A stretch of 64,000 nt of DNA from Rhodoferax sp. TH121. GTDB lineage: Bacteria; Pseudomonadota; Gammaproteobacteria; Burkholderiales; Burkholderiaceae_C. Shown here piece by piece: positions 56,026 to 64,000 of this stretch. A program made the position numbers and the translations under genes. How positions within the stretch are numbered: the first letter of the stretch is position 1; each line of letters opens with the position of its first letter. The DNA lies in assembly GCF_002251855.1 (NCBI RefSeq), contig NZ_NOXW01000020.1:248001-312000 (forward strand), written 5' to 3'. The notes beneath the pieces are model-generated. The model was not told the origin of the DNA. It made no database searches and saw nothing but the letters and a program-made list of their open reading frames with translations.

Positions 56026-56652
56026 CTAGGTCTCACCACCGTGGCGTCGCTGCAGGTTTTGAACGTGTTCGATGTCAGTCTGGCGTGTGAGGGCCAGGCG
56101 TGATGTTTCTAGGCGACCCACGCAAAACTGGACGCGATTCACGGACAGTAACTCGTTGGTCTGGCTGCGCATGTTTTCGATGAACCGGGGCAGCGTAAAT
56201 ACTCCATCAGGAATTTCTGTTTTGAACTCCGCTTCGCCAGTGAACACAACGGCTGATTTCACAGCGTCTGGCGGCAAAAAATCCAGAAGCGTTTGGACTG
56301 CTCGCAAATGTTGGTAGTTCTGGAATATCGGATTTTGAAATTTGTACTTGCTTTTGAAAATTGTTTGAGTCCAAGTTGCATGTTTAGGGTTCGCGAAAAT
56401 CCAGCCTTTGTAGTCTTTGGTTTCGATCACAAAAACTCCAAATCGTGAGACGAGTATGTGATCAACCTGCGTGGTGCCATCCTTCAGGGGGAGGGTCACG
56501 TTGTTCATCAAGTGATAGTCCGGAGCCGAAAAATGCCTCCGAATGCTACGAGCGAGTAGGGCCTCGCCACGATTCTGGAGTGCTCGCGCACGGTACCGTC
56601 CGAGGGCGTAACCCACAATGACAGCGATGAGGACGTAAAGGAGGGTGGTCAA
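56026..56652 (-). CDS. NERD-domain protein
   Basis: 208 residues: an N-terminal membrane segment (LLYVLIAVIVGYALGRY) then a NERD nuclease-related domain (GTTQVDHILVSRFGVFVIETKDYKGWIF). The D-x-I...E-T-K core is the restriction-endonuclease-like catalytic pattern. Membrane-anchored NERD proteins are linked to DNA handling in accessory regions. Function unproven. Less GC-rich. Confidence 0.85.
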   Translation of the reverse strand: MTTLLYVLIAVIVGYALGRYRARALQNRGEALLARSIRRHFSAPDYHLMNNVTLPLKDGTTQVDHILVSRFGVFVIETKDYKGWIFANPKHATWTQTIFKSKYKFQNPIFQNYQHLRAVQTLLDFLPPDAVKSAVVFTGEAEFKTEIPDGVFTLPRFIENMRSQTNELLSVNRVQFCVGRLETSRLALTRQTDIEHVQNLQRRHGGET

Positions 56653-56796
56653 GATTCGTATGGCTTTGCGCTGTCTCTCGTTGAGCCCTGGCTGGAAAAA
56701 AGTGGACTAAGGACCAGGCAATTCTCACTGCAATACTGGAGTTGGAATATCCCCGATTGGGTGAGTTTACAAATCGCGACTCCCTGCCCACCCACC

Positions 56797-56877
56797 CACA
56801 GAGCTGGGAGAACGGCCCCCCGCCTCATACTGTCAAACGCCCAGAAATCGGCGGGGGGCCATTCCCCCAGCTCTGTG
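56797..56877. repeat. Long imperfect inverted repeat (28-bp arms, 25-base loop)
   Basis: Left arm 56797-56824 starts CACAGAGCTGGG and ends GGCCCCCCGCC; right arm 56850-56877 is its reverse complement with two mismatches in 28. The 25-base loop is AT-richer. No transposase is nearby. No T-run follows on either strand, so not a standard terminator. Confidence 0.85.
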
Positions 56878-56898
56878 CCCCCCCGTCTCTATGCGTTT

Positions 56899-56960
56899 GC
56901 TACATATTCAGTAGCTGCTCGCGCATATTCCAAAAGGGCTGGAGCCCGATTTCATTAAAA
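56899..56960 (+). repeat. Dispersed hairpin/GCTCGCGC repeat copy
   Basis: GCTACATATTCAGTAGC, TGCTCGCGCATATTCC, GGGCTGGAGCCCGATTTCAT. Intergenic full copy immediately before the stop of the giant transglutaminase gene. Confidence 0.85.
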
Positions 56961-56961
56961 A

Positions 56962-59900
56962 TCAAGCCCGCCGCATGTCCTTGGTGAACGGAAACTCTTT
57001 GCTGCCTGCCACGTTGATCGTGGCCGGTGGCACCACCAGCACGCCGGGCGTGTGGCCCATGGCGGCGAAGCGTGCGAGGCGGCGGCTTTCGGCCTCGTAG
57101 CTGTTGACCGGGAATGTGTCGTAATTGCGTCCGCCGGGGTGGGCCACAAAGTACTGGCAACCGCCCAGCGAGCGCTTCATCCAGGTGTCCACAATGTCAA
57201 AGGTCAGCGGCGCGTGCACGCCGATGGTGGGGTGCAGGCTGCTGGGCGGGTTCCAGGCCTTGTAGCGCACGGCGGCTACAAACTCACCCACGGTGCCGGT
57301 GCTGGTCATGGGCAGGGCTTCGCCATTGCAAGTGACCACGTAGCGGCTCTCGTTCAGGCCGGTGACCCGCACTTCCAGCCGCTCCAGGCTGGAGTCCACA
57401 TAGCGGGCGGTGCCGCCCGCAGCGCTCTCTTCGCCCATCACATGCCAGGGCTCCAAGGCGTTGCGCAGGGTCATCTCCACGCCCATGCTCTTGACCGAGC
57501 CGACCATGGGGAAGCGGAACTCGTAATGCGGGGCGAACCAGCTGGTGTCAAACGCGTAGCCGGCAGCGTTCATGTCGGCAATCACGTCATCAAAGTCCAT
57601 CTTGATGAAGGTGGGCAGCATGTAGCGGTCGTGCAGCTCGGTGCCCCAGCGGGTAACGGGGGCCTTGTACGGCGTCTTCCAGAAGCGGGCGACGAGTGCG
57701 CGCAGCAACAGTTGCTGCACGCTGCTCATGTGCGGGTGCGGCGGCATCTCGAAGGCGCGCAATTCCAGCAAGCCCAGGCGGCCTGTGGACGAGTCCGGCG
57801 AGTACATCTTGTCGATGGAGAACTCGCTGCGGTGGGTGTTGCCGGTCACATCGATCAGGATGTTGCGCAGCGTGCGGTCCACCAACCAGGGGGGCATGGT
57901 TTGCCCATAGATCTCGCGGTTCTTGTAGATCTGCTCGATAGCAATTTCCAGCTCATACAGCTGGTCGTTGCGCGCTTCGTCCACACGTGGGGCCTGGCTG
58001 GTGGGGCCCACAAACATGCCGCTGAACAGGTAGCTCAAGCTGGGGTGGTTGTGCCAGTACAGCAGCAGGCTGGCCAGCAGCTCCGGTTTGCGCAAAAACG
58101 GGCTGTCGGCCGGTGTGGCGCCGCCCATCACAAAGTGGTTGCCGCCACCGGTGCCGGTGTGGCGGCCGTCGGTCATGAACTTCTCGGCACTCAGGCGCGA
58201 CTCGAAGGCCGCGTTGTAGAGGAACTCGGTGTTGTAGACCAGCTCACGCCAATTGGTGACCGGGTGCACATTGACCTCGATCACACCGGGGTCCGGGGTG
58301 ACTTGCAGCAGCTTCAGGCGCGGGTCGCGCGGGGGCGGGTAGCCTTCCAGCACGACTTGCATCTTGAGTTCAGACGCCGTGGCTTCGATAGCGGCCAGCA
58401 GGTCAAGGTAGTCTTCCAAGCGCTCCAGCGGTGGCATGAACACGTACATCACGCCCGATTTGGAGCCCACAGCTTCTGCCTTGGGGCCGCTGGCGCGGCG
58501 CGGGTCGCGCACTTCCACGCACAACGCTGTGCGGGTGATCCAGTGGGCGGATTCAAAGCGGTTGGGCGCTTGTGCGTACATCGCGGGCTCTGGCTGTGTG
58601 GCGCTTTGGGCGTTGGTGGCAATGCTGCTGTTGCCAGTCCCCTTGGCCGTTTGCATCTTGCGGCCGGCTTCGGGCACGGCCAGGTTGCCGGCCAGATAGG
58701 GCAGGCCGTTGGCGGCTACCGAGCCACTGGTTGGTGTGGTACCGGCAGCGCCCGGCGCATAGCGCGCCGCAAACGCGTTATGCGGGGGCAGGGGGCCGCG
58801 GTCCACAGTCGGGTCGCGCTCCACCAGATAGGGGTAGTCCCCCTGGCTGACCCAGGGCAGGGAATCGAGCGGCAGGCGCAGGCCCATGGGCGAGTCGCCG
58901 GGCATGAGGTACATGCGTTCATCGCGGAAGAACCAGGGGCCGGTGGTCCACTGGGTACCGCTCAAGCCGGGGTTGCCACTGGCACCGACCTTGAGCGGCA
59001 GCACATAGCCCACCACCGAGTCCAGCTTTTGCTCGAAGACGCGGCGCAGGCGGGCGCGCTCCATCTCGTCATCAAGCTTGCTGTTGAAGGGGTCCACATT
59101 CACCGGCAGGCGGCGCTCGCGCCACAGGTAGTACCAAGTGTCTTCATAGCCAGCCTGTACGTACTTGTCGGTCAGGCCCAGCTTGCCCGCCAGGGTGCGG
59201 ATGAAGTAACCCGCGTCCTCGGGGGTGTAGTGGGTGGGCTTGCGCTCGTCGGTGAACAGGGCGGGGTTGTTCCACACCTTTTGCTTGTCCGCACGCCAGT
59301 AAATGTTGAGGGCCCAGCGCGGCAGCTGCTCGCCGGGGTACCACTTGCCCTGGCCGAAGTGCAGAAAGCCGCCCTGGCCATATTCGTCGCGCAGTTTGTG
59401 CGTCAGTTCGGTGGCAAAACCGCGCTTGGTCGGGCCCAGGGCGTCGGTGTTCCATTCGGGCGCGTCGCGGTCGTTCACCGCCACGAAAGTGGGCTCGCCG
59501 CCCATGGTGAGGCGCACATCGCCAGCCACGAGTTCGGTGTCCACTGCGTCGCCCAGGGTCATCACCTCGGCCCATTGCTCGGGCGTGTAAGGCTTGGTGA
59601 CGCGGGGGGACTCGTACATGCGGGTGACCTGCATGTGGTGGGCAAATTCCACCTCGCACTTGTCCACGCCGCCCTCAATGGGCGCAGCACCGCTGGGCTG
59701 CGGCGTGCAGGCCAGCGGGATGTGGCCTTCGCCGGCCAGCAGGCCGCTGGTGGCGTCCAGCCCGATCCAGCCTGCGCCGGGCAAATAGACCTCGCACCAG
59801 GCGTGCAGGTCGGTGAAGTCGACCTCGGTGCCGCTGGGGCCGTCCAGCGACTTGACGTCCGGTGCCAGCTGGATCAGGTAGCCCGAGACAAAGCGTGCGG

Positions 59901-60489
59901 CCAGCCCGCAATGGCGCAGCAGTTGCACCAGCAGCCAGCCGGAGTCGCGGCACGAGCCGCTGGCGAGCGTCAGGGTTTCTTCCGGCGTTTGCACACCGGG
60001 CTCCATGCGAATGGTGTAGTTGACGGCCTTGTGCACCAGCTGGTTGATGTAGACCAGAAAGTCGATGGTGCGGCGTTCCTTGCGGTCTATGCCGTCCAGG
60101 AATTTTTTGAACTCCGGTGTCAGTGGCTCTGCGGCCAGATAGGGCGCAAGCTCTTGGGCCAGCAGCTTGTCGTATTGGAAGGGGAAGTTCTCGGCGGCCG
60201 GTTCAAGGAAGAAGTCGAAGGGGTTGTAGACCGCCATTTCGACCACCAGGTCCACCGTGACCTTGAACTCCCGGGTCTTCTCGGGGAACACCAGGCGGGC
60301 TTGGTAGTTGGCAAACGGGTCCTGCTGCCAGTTGATGAAGTGGGTGCTGGGCTCGACCTTGAGCGAATAGGAAATGATTTTGCTGCGGCAGTGCGGGGCA
60401 GGGCGCAGGCGGATGACTTGGGGACCGAGGTTGACCAGACGGTCGTAGGTGTAGTGGGTGACGTGGTTCAGCGCTGCGTGGATGGACAT
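56962..60489 (-). CDS. Giant transglutaminase/DUF2126 protein
   Basis: 1175 residues. N-terminal ~280: bacterial transglutaminase core with Cys180 (SGSCRDSGW), His229 (DLHAW) and Asp245 (GLDATSG). The remaining ~890 belong to DUF2126, with a flexible Ala/Gly/Thr-rich linker near 620-690. It is a hallmark partner of circularly permuted ATP-grasp proteins in the conserved peptide-ligation cluster. The ATG at 60489 ([13 protein letters not shown]) matches family starts. Divergent from comEC; preceded by a sigma-54-like site. Confidence 0.93.
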   Translation of the reverse strand: MSIHAALNHVTHYTYDRLVNLGPQVIRLRPAPHCRSKIISYSLKVEPSTHFINWQQDPFANYQARLVFPEKTREFKVTVDLVVEMAVYNPFDFFLEPAAENFPFQYDKLLAQELAPYLAAEPLTPEFKKFLDGIDRKERRTIDFLVYINQLVHKAVNYTIRMEPGVQTPEETLTLASGSCRDSGWLLVQLLRHCGLAARFVSGYLIQLAPDVKSLDGPSGTEVDFTDLHAWCEVYLPGAGWIGLDATSGLLAGEGHIPLACTPQPSGAAPIEGGVDKCEVEFAHHMQVTRMYESPRVTKPYTPEQWAEVMTLGDAVDTELVAGDVRLTMGGEPTFVAVNDRDAPEWNTDALGPTKRGFATELTHKLRDEYGQGGFLHFGQGKWYPGEQLPRWALNIYWRADKQKVWNNPALFTDERKPTHYTPEDAGYFIRTLAGKLGLTDKYVQAGYEDTWYYLWRERRLPVNVDPFNSKLDDEMERARLRRVFEQKLDSVVGYVLPLKVGASGNPGLSGTQWTTGPWFFRDERMYLMPGDSPMGLRLPLDSLPWVSQGDYPYLVERDPTVDRGPLPPHNAFAARYAPGAAGTTPTSGSVAANGLPYLAGNLAVPEAGRKMQTAKGTGNSSIATNAQSATQPEPAMYAQAPNRFESAHWITRTALCVEVRDPRRASGPKAEAVGSKSGVMYVFMPPLERLEDYLDLLAAIEATASELKMQVVLEGYPPPRDPRLKLLQVTPDPGVIEVNVHPVTNWRELVYNTEFLYNAAFESRLSAEKFMTDGRHTGTGGGNHFVMGGATPADSPFLRKPELLASLLLYWHNHPSLSYLFSGMFVGPTSQAPRVDEARNDQLYELEIAIEQIYKNREIYGQTMPPWLVDRTLRNILIDVTGNTHRSEFSIDKMYSPDSSTGRLGLLELRAFEMPPHPHMSSVQQLLLRALVARFWKTPYKAPVTRWGTELHDRYMLPTFIKMDFDDVIADMNAAGYAFDTSWFAPHYEFRFPMVGSVKSMGVEMTLRNALEPWHVMGEESAAGGTARYVDSSLERLEVRVTGLNESRYVVTCNGEALPMTSTGTVGEFVAAVRYKAWNPPSSLHPTIGVHAPLTFDIVDTWMKRSLGGCQYFVAHPGGRNYDTFPVNSYEAESRRLARFAAMGHTPGVLVVPPATINVAGSKEFPFTKDMRRA

Positions 60490-60582
60490 GGGCCGGTCTC
60501 TCGGTAATCTCACTCGTTGGTGCCGGTGCAGCGGTGGCCACACCGGCTCCATACTAACAATCGGGTTTGACAGGGGGCTCCA

Positions 60583-60598
60583 AGCAAGTCCCGCGCCA
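60583..60598 (-). promoter_or_regulatory. Sigma-54-like -24/-12 promoter of the giant transglutaminase gene
   Basis: On the - strand: TGGCGC (60598-60593), GGGAC, TTGCT (60587-60583). One change (A to G) from the TGGCAC-N5-TTGCW consensus. The start codon is about 95 bases downstream. A motif match in the right orientation; not tested. Confidence 0.65.
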
Positions 60599-60637
60599 TG
60601 CGCTAGGCGCCCATCGAGCGCGGGTTAGCATGGCGCC

Positions 60638-63106
60638 ATGTTCTCTGTCGCCCACCGCACCAGCGCGTGGCCCCGCACGGTGTTTGCGGCGCTGCTGGGT
60701 GGGGTCTTGGGAGCGGCGTGGCAGCTGCATCAGCCCGCGCTGTGGTCGCTGTGGGTTTATGTGTCTTTTGTGCTGCTAGCCCTGGTGCTGTATGCGCGAG
60801 CAGCTCCTGAAAAGATAGCGATATTCACCCGTAAGACGGTGCCATTTTGGCTGGCGTCGGTGCTGGTGCTGTTGGCAGGCATGGCGCTGGGCTGGGGCGT
60901 TACGGGTGCGCGGGCTGTGGTGTTTGCCAGTACGGCCCTGGCCCCCGCGCTGGAAGGGCGCGACCTGCGCGTGACCGGGGTGGTGGAGGGCTTGCCACAG
61001 AGCACCGAGGCCGGGCTGCGCTTCACCCTGCGGGTGGAGCAGGCCATGCTGGACGGACAGGCGGTGGCCGTGCCGACACGCATGGCGGTGGGCTGGTATG
61101 CCAGTGGCTACGCGCTGCAGGGGGAGCAGACGGGCCTGCAGCGCGTGCCGGCCCCGTTGCAAGCGGGCGAACGTTGGCTGCTCACTCTGCGTGCCAAGGC
61201 GCCGCACGGCAGCATGAATCCGCATGGGTTTGACTACGAGTTGTGGCTCTGGGGGCAAGGCGTGCAGGCCAGCGCCTATGTGCGCGCCGGGCCCCAAGAC
61301 CCCGAGCCCCAGAACCTGGGCCAGACCTGGCAAGCGCCGGTGGCGCTGGCGCGTCAGCTGCTGCGAGACCGCATCGTTGCCTCAGTGGAAGACCGGCGCG
61401 CTGCGGGCCTGCTGGCCGCGCTGGTGGTGGGCGACCAGGCCGCGGTGGAGCGCAGCGACTGGGATGTGTTCCGCGCCACGGGGGTGGCCCACCTGATTTC
61501 CATCTCTGGCCTGCACATCACCATGTTTGCCTGGGCGGCGACCCTGTTGACCGGGATGTTGTGGCGGCGCTCGCGCCGGCTGTGTCTGGCTTTGCCCGCC
61601 CCATCGGCGGCGCTGCTGGGCGGGCTGCTGCTGGCCTGCGCCTACTCTGTGCTGGCCGGCTGGGGCGTACCGGCGCAGCGCACCTGCCTGATGCTGGCCA
61701 CGGTCAGTCTGCTGCGCCTGGCCGGCGCGCGCTGGCCCTGGCCGCTGGTGTGGATGCTGGCCTGCGCCGCCGTGGTGGCGCTGGATCCGTGGGCGCTGCT
61801 GCAGCCGGGCTTTTGGCTGAGCTTTGTAGCGGTGGGGGTGCTGTTTGCTACAGATTCAGGAGCTGCCCGCGCAGATTTCACCGGGGCTAGAGGCCATTTT
61901 TTCTTAAAAATATGGCATCTGCTGCGGGAGCAGTGGATCATCATATGCGCCTTGGCACCGCTGAGCGTGCTGCTGTTTGGCCAAGTTTCTGTGGTGGGGC
62001 TGGTGGCCAATCTGCTGGCCATTCCGTGGGTGACCTTGCTGATCACGCCGATGGCGCTGCTGGGGGTGCTGCTGCCCCCGGTGTGGGGGCTGGTTGTGCA
62101 GGCCATCGAACTGCTGTGGTGGTGGCTCAGCGCGCTGGCCACCTGGCATGGGGCTACCGTCAGCTGGCCTTTGCCTCCGCTGGGCTGGGGGCTGCTGGCT
62201 GTGGTGGGTGGCGTGCTGTGCGCGCTGCCAGTGCCCCGGCATCTGCGCGCCCTGGGGCTGCCGTTGCTGGTACCCGTGCTGCTGTGGCGCCCCGCACTGC
62301 CACCGCCGGGCGAATTTGAATTGCTGGCCGCTGATGTGGGGCAGGGCAATGCGGTGCTGGTGCGCACGGCCCAGCATGCCTTGCTGTTTGATGCCGGGCC
62401 TCGCTACAGCCTGGAGAGTGATGCGGGTCACCGCGTGCTGGTGCCTTTGCTCCGGGCGCTGGATGTGCAGCTGGACACCCTGGTGCTGAGCCACCGCGAC
62501 AGCGACCACGTGGGAGGCGCGGCTGCCGTGCTGGCCCTGCAGCCGCAGGCCCGCTTGTTGAGTTCCATCGAACCCGGCCACCCGCTGCAACAGCTGCGCA
62601 CGGCGCAACGCTGCGAGGCGGGCCAGCGCTGGGAGTGGGATGGTGTGCCTTTTGAAGTGCTGCACCCGCAAGTGAAGGACTATGACGCCAGCCCGGCGCC
62701 CAAACCGAATGCACTGTCGTGCGTGCTGCGCATTGGCACCAGTACGCGGAGTGCGCTGCTGGTCGGCGACATTGAGGCCGCGCAAGAGCTGCGGCTGGTG
62801 CAAGCCTGGCAGGGCACGGACCATTTGCGCGCAGCGGTCCTGCTGGTGCCGCACCATGGCAGCAAGACTTCCAGCACGCAGGAATTCCTGCAGGCTGTGC
62901 AGCCGCAGTGGGCGCTGGTGCAGGCTGGCTACCGCAACCGCTTTGGCCACCCGGCATTGCCCGTGGTGGAGCGTTACACCCAGGCAGGCACCCATTTGGT
63001 GACATCACCCCGTTGTGGTGCGATGGTCTGGCGCTCGGAGCAGCCCCAAAATGTGGCGTGCCTGCGGGACACCGAGCACCGATACTGGCACCACAATGTG
63101 CCATAG
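60638..63106 (+). CDS. comEC: DNA internalisation protein ComEC/Rec2
   Basis: 822 residues. N-terminal membrane part and DUF4131-like soluble segment, the Competence domain (GLLAALVVGDQAAVERSDW; ISISGLHITMFAW), many membrane helices, then a C-terminal metallo-beta-lactamase-like domain (ADVGQGNAVLV, LSHRDSDHVGG, VPHHGSKTSS). Forms the inner-membrane DNA channel of natural transformation. Two dispersed-repeat copies (60771-60819 and 61847-61903) are translated in frame, giving ARAAPEKIAI near residue 55 and ATDSGAARADFTGARG near 410. Confidence 0.94.
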   Translation: MFSVAHRTSAWPRTVFAALLGGVLGAAWQLHQPALWSLWVYVSFVLLALVLYARAAPEKIAIFTRKTVPFWLASVLVLLAGMALGWGVTGARAVVFASTALAPALEGRDLRVTGVVEGLPQSTEAGLRFTLRVEQAMLDGQAVAVPTRMAVGWYASGYALQGEQTGLQRVPAPLQAGERWLLTLRAKAPHGSMNPHGFDYELWLWGQGVQASAYVRAGPQDPEPQNLGQTWQAPVALARQLLRDRIVASVEDRRAAGLLAALVVGDQAAVERSDWDVFRATGVAHLISISGLHITMFAWAATLLTGMLWRRSRRLCLALPAPSAALLGGLLLACAYSVLAGWGVPAQRTCLMLATVSLLRLAGARWPWPLVWMLACAAVVALDPWALLQPGFWLSFVAVGVLFATDSGAARADFTGARGHFFLKIWHLLREQWIIICALAPLSVLLFGQVSVVGLVANLLAIPWVTLLITPMALLGVLLPPVWGLVVQAIELLWWWLSALATWHGATVSWPLPPLGWGLLAVVGGVLCALPVPRHLRALGLPLLVPVLLWRPALPPPGEFELLAADVGQGNAVLVRTAQHALLFDAGPRYSLESDAGHRVLVPLLRALDVQLDTLVLSHRDSDHVGGAAAVLALQPQARLLSSIEPGHPLQQLRTAQRCEAGQRWEWDGVPFEVLHPQVKDYDASPAPKPNALSCVLRIGTSTRSALLVGDIEAAQELRLVQAWQGTDHLRAAVLLVPHHGSKTSSTQEFLQAVQPQWALVQAGYRNRFGHPALPVVERYTQAGTHLVTSPRCGAMVWRSEQPQNVACLRDTEHRYWHHNVP
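60771..60819 (-). repeat. Dispersed hairpin/GCTCGCGC repeat copy inside comEC (antisense)
   Basis: On the - strand: GCTATCTTTTCAGGAGC, TGCTCGCGCATA, then GGGCTAGCAGC. Inside comEC codons of a membrane-proximal loop. Confidence 0.75.
61847..61903 (+). repeat. Dispersed hairpin/GCTCGCGC repeat copy inside comEC (sense)
   Basis: GCTACAGATTCAGGAGC, TGCCCGCGCAGATTTCACC, GGGGCTAGAGGCCATTTTTT. A near-complete copy in a loop between two membrane segments of comEC, read in frame. Confidence 0.85.
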
Positions 63107-63113
63107 TGGTGCA
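63097..63113 (+). promoter_or_regulatory. NtrC-like dyad upstream of the second ATP-grasp gene
   Basis: TGTGCCATAGTGGTGCA compares with the NtrC consensus TGCACCANANTGGTGCA at 13 of the 15 specified positions; the right half TGGTGCA is perfect. It overlaps the comEC stop and lies about 20 bases before the sigma-54 -24 element. An atypically close distance for an enhancer, so tentative. Confidence 0.45.
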
Positions 63114-63133
63114 TGCAGGCGTGGTGTATGTCG

Positions 63134-63149
63134 TGGCACTAAGCTTGCA
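63134..63149 (+). promoter_or_regulatory. Sigma-54 -24/-12 promoter of the second ATP-grasp gene
   Basis: TGGCAC (63134-63139), TAAGC, TTGCA (63145-63149): exact match to TGGCAC-N5-TTGCW with correct spacing, about 28 bases before the start codon's ribosome site region. The strongest regulatory motif in the window. Confidence 0.8.
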
Positions 63150-63177
63150 TAGAACAGGTCATAGGAGAGGTCTTTTT

Positions 63178-64000
63178 ATGCGGAAATTCGATGAGATGTA
63201 CACCCAGCTTCCCTACGAGTTCTTCACTCAGGGCAAGCAGATAAGAGACCACTACAAGATTTACGACGAATGGCTGGCCCGCCAACCCGGCGACATGATG
63301 GCCAAGCGCCGTGAAGAGGCAGAAATGATCTTCCGCCGTGTGGGCATCACCTTTGCCGTCTACGGCGAAAAGGACGAGGACGGCGCCGGCACCGAACGCC
63401 TGATCCCCTTTGACCTGATTCCGCGCATCATCCCGGCGCACGAATGGTCCAGCATGGAGAAGGGCCTGACGCAGCGCGTCACGGCTCTCAACCGTTTCAT
63501 CCATGACATCTACCACGACCAGGAAATTCTGAAAGCCGGCATCGTGCCGCGCGAGCAGATCGAGGGCAATGCCCAGTTCCGCCCGGAGATGATGGGCGTG
63601 GATGTTCCCAACAACATCTACTCGCAGATCAGCGGCATCGACATCGTGCGCGCGCCGGACGACAAGGGCAATGGCGAGTACTACGTGCTCGAAGACAACC
63701 TGCGGGTGCCCAGCGGCGTGAGCTACATGCTGGAAGACCGCAAGATGATGATGCGGCTGTTCCCCGATCTGTTCAGCGCACACCGCGTCGCCCCCATTGC
63801 CCACTACCCCGACCTGTTGCTGGAGACCCTGCGCGCCAGCAGCCCGGCCACCACGGCAGAGCCCACCGTGGTGGTGCTCACACCCGGCATGTACAACAGC
63901 GCCTATTTCGAGCACGCCTTCCTGGCCCAGCAAATGGGGGTGGAGCTGGTGGAAGGGCAGGACCTGTTTGTGAAGGACAACTTTGTCTACATGCGCACCA
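63178..64000 (+). CDS. Circularly permuted ATP-grasp protein, second copy (3' end outside window)
   Basis: At least 274 residues; the frame is open at the window edge. MRKFDEMYTQLPYEFFTQ, RIIPAHEWSSMEKGL, VVVLTPGMYNSAYFEHAFLAQQMG and LVEGQDLFVKDN match the stand-alone circularly permuted ATP-grasp type 1 family. It pairs with the giant transglutaminase gene across comEC. An alpha-E gene would be expected downstream, outside the window. AGGAGAGG lies 9 bases before the ATG. Confidence 0.92.
   Translation, partial: MRKFDEMYTQLPYEFFTQGKQIRDHYKIYDEWLARQPGDMMAKRREEAEMIFRRVGITFAVYGEKDEDGAGTERLIPFDLIPRIIPAHEWSSMEKGLTQRVTALNRFIHDIYHDQEILKAGIVPREQIEGNAQFRPEMMGVDVPNNIYSQISGIDIVRAPDDKGNGEYYVLEDNLRVPSGVSYMLEDRKMMMRLFPDLFSAHRVAPIAHYPDLLLETLRASSPATTAEPTVVVLTPGMYNSAYFEHAFLAQQMGVELVEGQDLFVKDNFVYMRT

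Larger units (their letters stand above)
56653..56961. other. Intergenic region with long hairpin and repeat copy
   Basis: 309 bases without a gene. It holds a 28-bp imperfect inverted repeat (56797-56877), a run of CCCA units just before it (from about 56787), and a full dispersed-repeat copy at 56899-56960 running up to the stop of the giant transglutaminase gene. Confidence 0.6.

Noticed and set aside
57052..60507. Very long open frame on the + strand opposite the giant transglutaminase gene
   Set aside because: GC-rich third positions make antisense frames open. The translated text is low-complexity (Gly/His/Ala/Gln-rich) without a domain, while the minus frame has full catalytic motifs.

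Overview
The window is GC-rich, gene-dense chromosomal DNA from a betaproteobacterium, most likely a Comamonadaceae member of Burkholderiales (Rhodoferax/Acidovorax/Polaromonas-like). The evidence is gene order (argF-argD-DUF3579-rpsT-murJ-sirB1; purM-permease-hda-HAD-pcnB-folK), protein sequence character, and a dispersed hairpin-plus-GCTCGCGC repeat that I associate with this family. No rRNA, tRNA, CRISPR array, transposase or phage gene was seen.

Layout. 1-7662: complete five-step histidine utilisation locus (hutF partial, hutG, hutI, hutD, hutC divergent from hutU, hutH) around a HutC operator. 7979-8731: an SDR oxidoreductase. 8776-14613: a probably Fur-controlled operon with two tandem metal-chelate binding proteins, FecCD-type permease, ATPase, a pseudoazurin-like cupredoxin and an MFS exporter. 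14820-19475: RidA/LysR pair, EamA exporter, an unknown accessory gene flanked by 108-bp direct repeats, and an ArsR-like regulator heading an ABM/NIPSNAP operon. 20408-21523: an AT-rich PIN-like gene. 21563-29454: flavoprotein/Rrf2 pair, DinB-PhyH genes, a LysR protein with two DNA-binding domains, a branched-chain-type binding protein with a hydrolase and SnoaL-like protein, and a zinc alcohol dehydrogenase. 29558-32327: tryptophan degradation (kynA, kynU, kynR). 32647-46256: housekeeping (arginine, ribosomal protein S20, MurJ, PurM, Hda, PcnB, FolK). 46328-54672: chemoreceptor, RidA-like, transglutaminase plus ATP-grasp/alpha-E pair, EAL-cNMP protein, glyoxalase-like. 54719-56652: accessory genes (ParA-like, membrane protein, NERD). 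56962-64000: giant transglutaminase/DUF2126 protein, ComEC, and a second circularly permuted ATP-grasp protein cut by the window edge.

Two systems stand out. (1) Two sets of transglutaminase plus circularly permuted ATP-grasp genes (48512-52137; 56962-60489 and 63178 onward) match a conserved but poorly understood predicted peptide-ligation/tagging cluster. Each of its three transcription units is preceded by a sigma-54 -24/-12-like element, one perfect, and the last also by an NtrC-like dyad. This suggests nitrogen control. (2) About 13 copies of a short hairpin repeat are scattered through the window. At least five lie inside open genes (hutG, argF, a HAD phosphatase, comEC twice) and are translated in frame, like Rickettsia palindromic elements.
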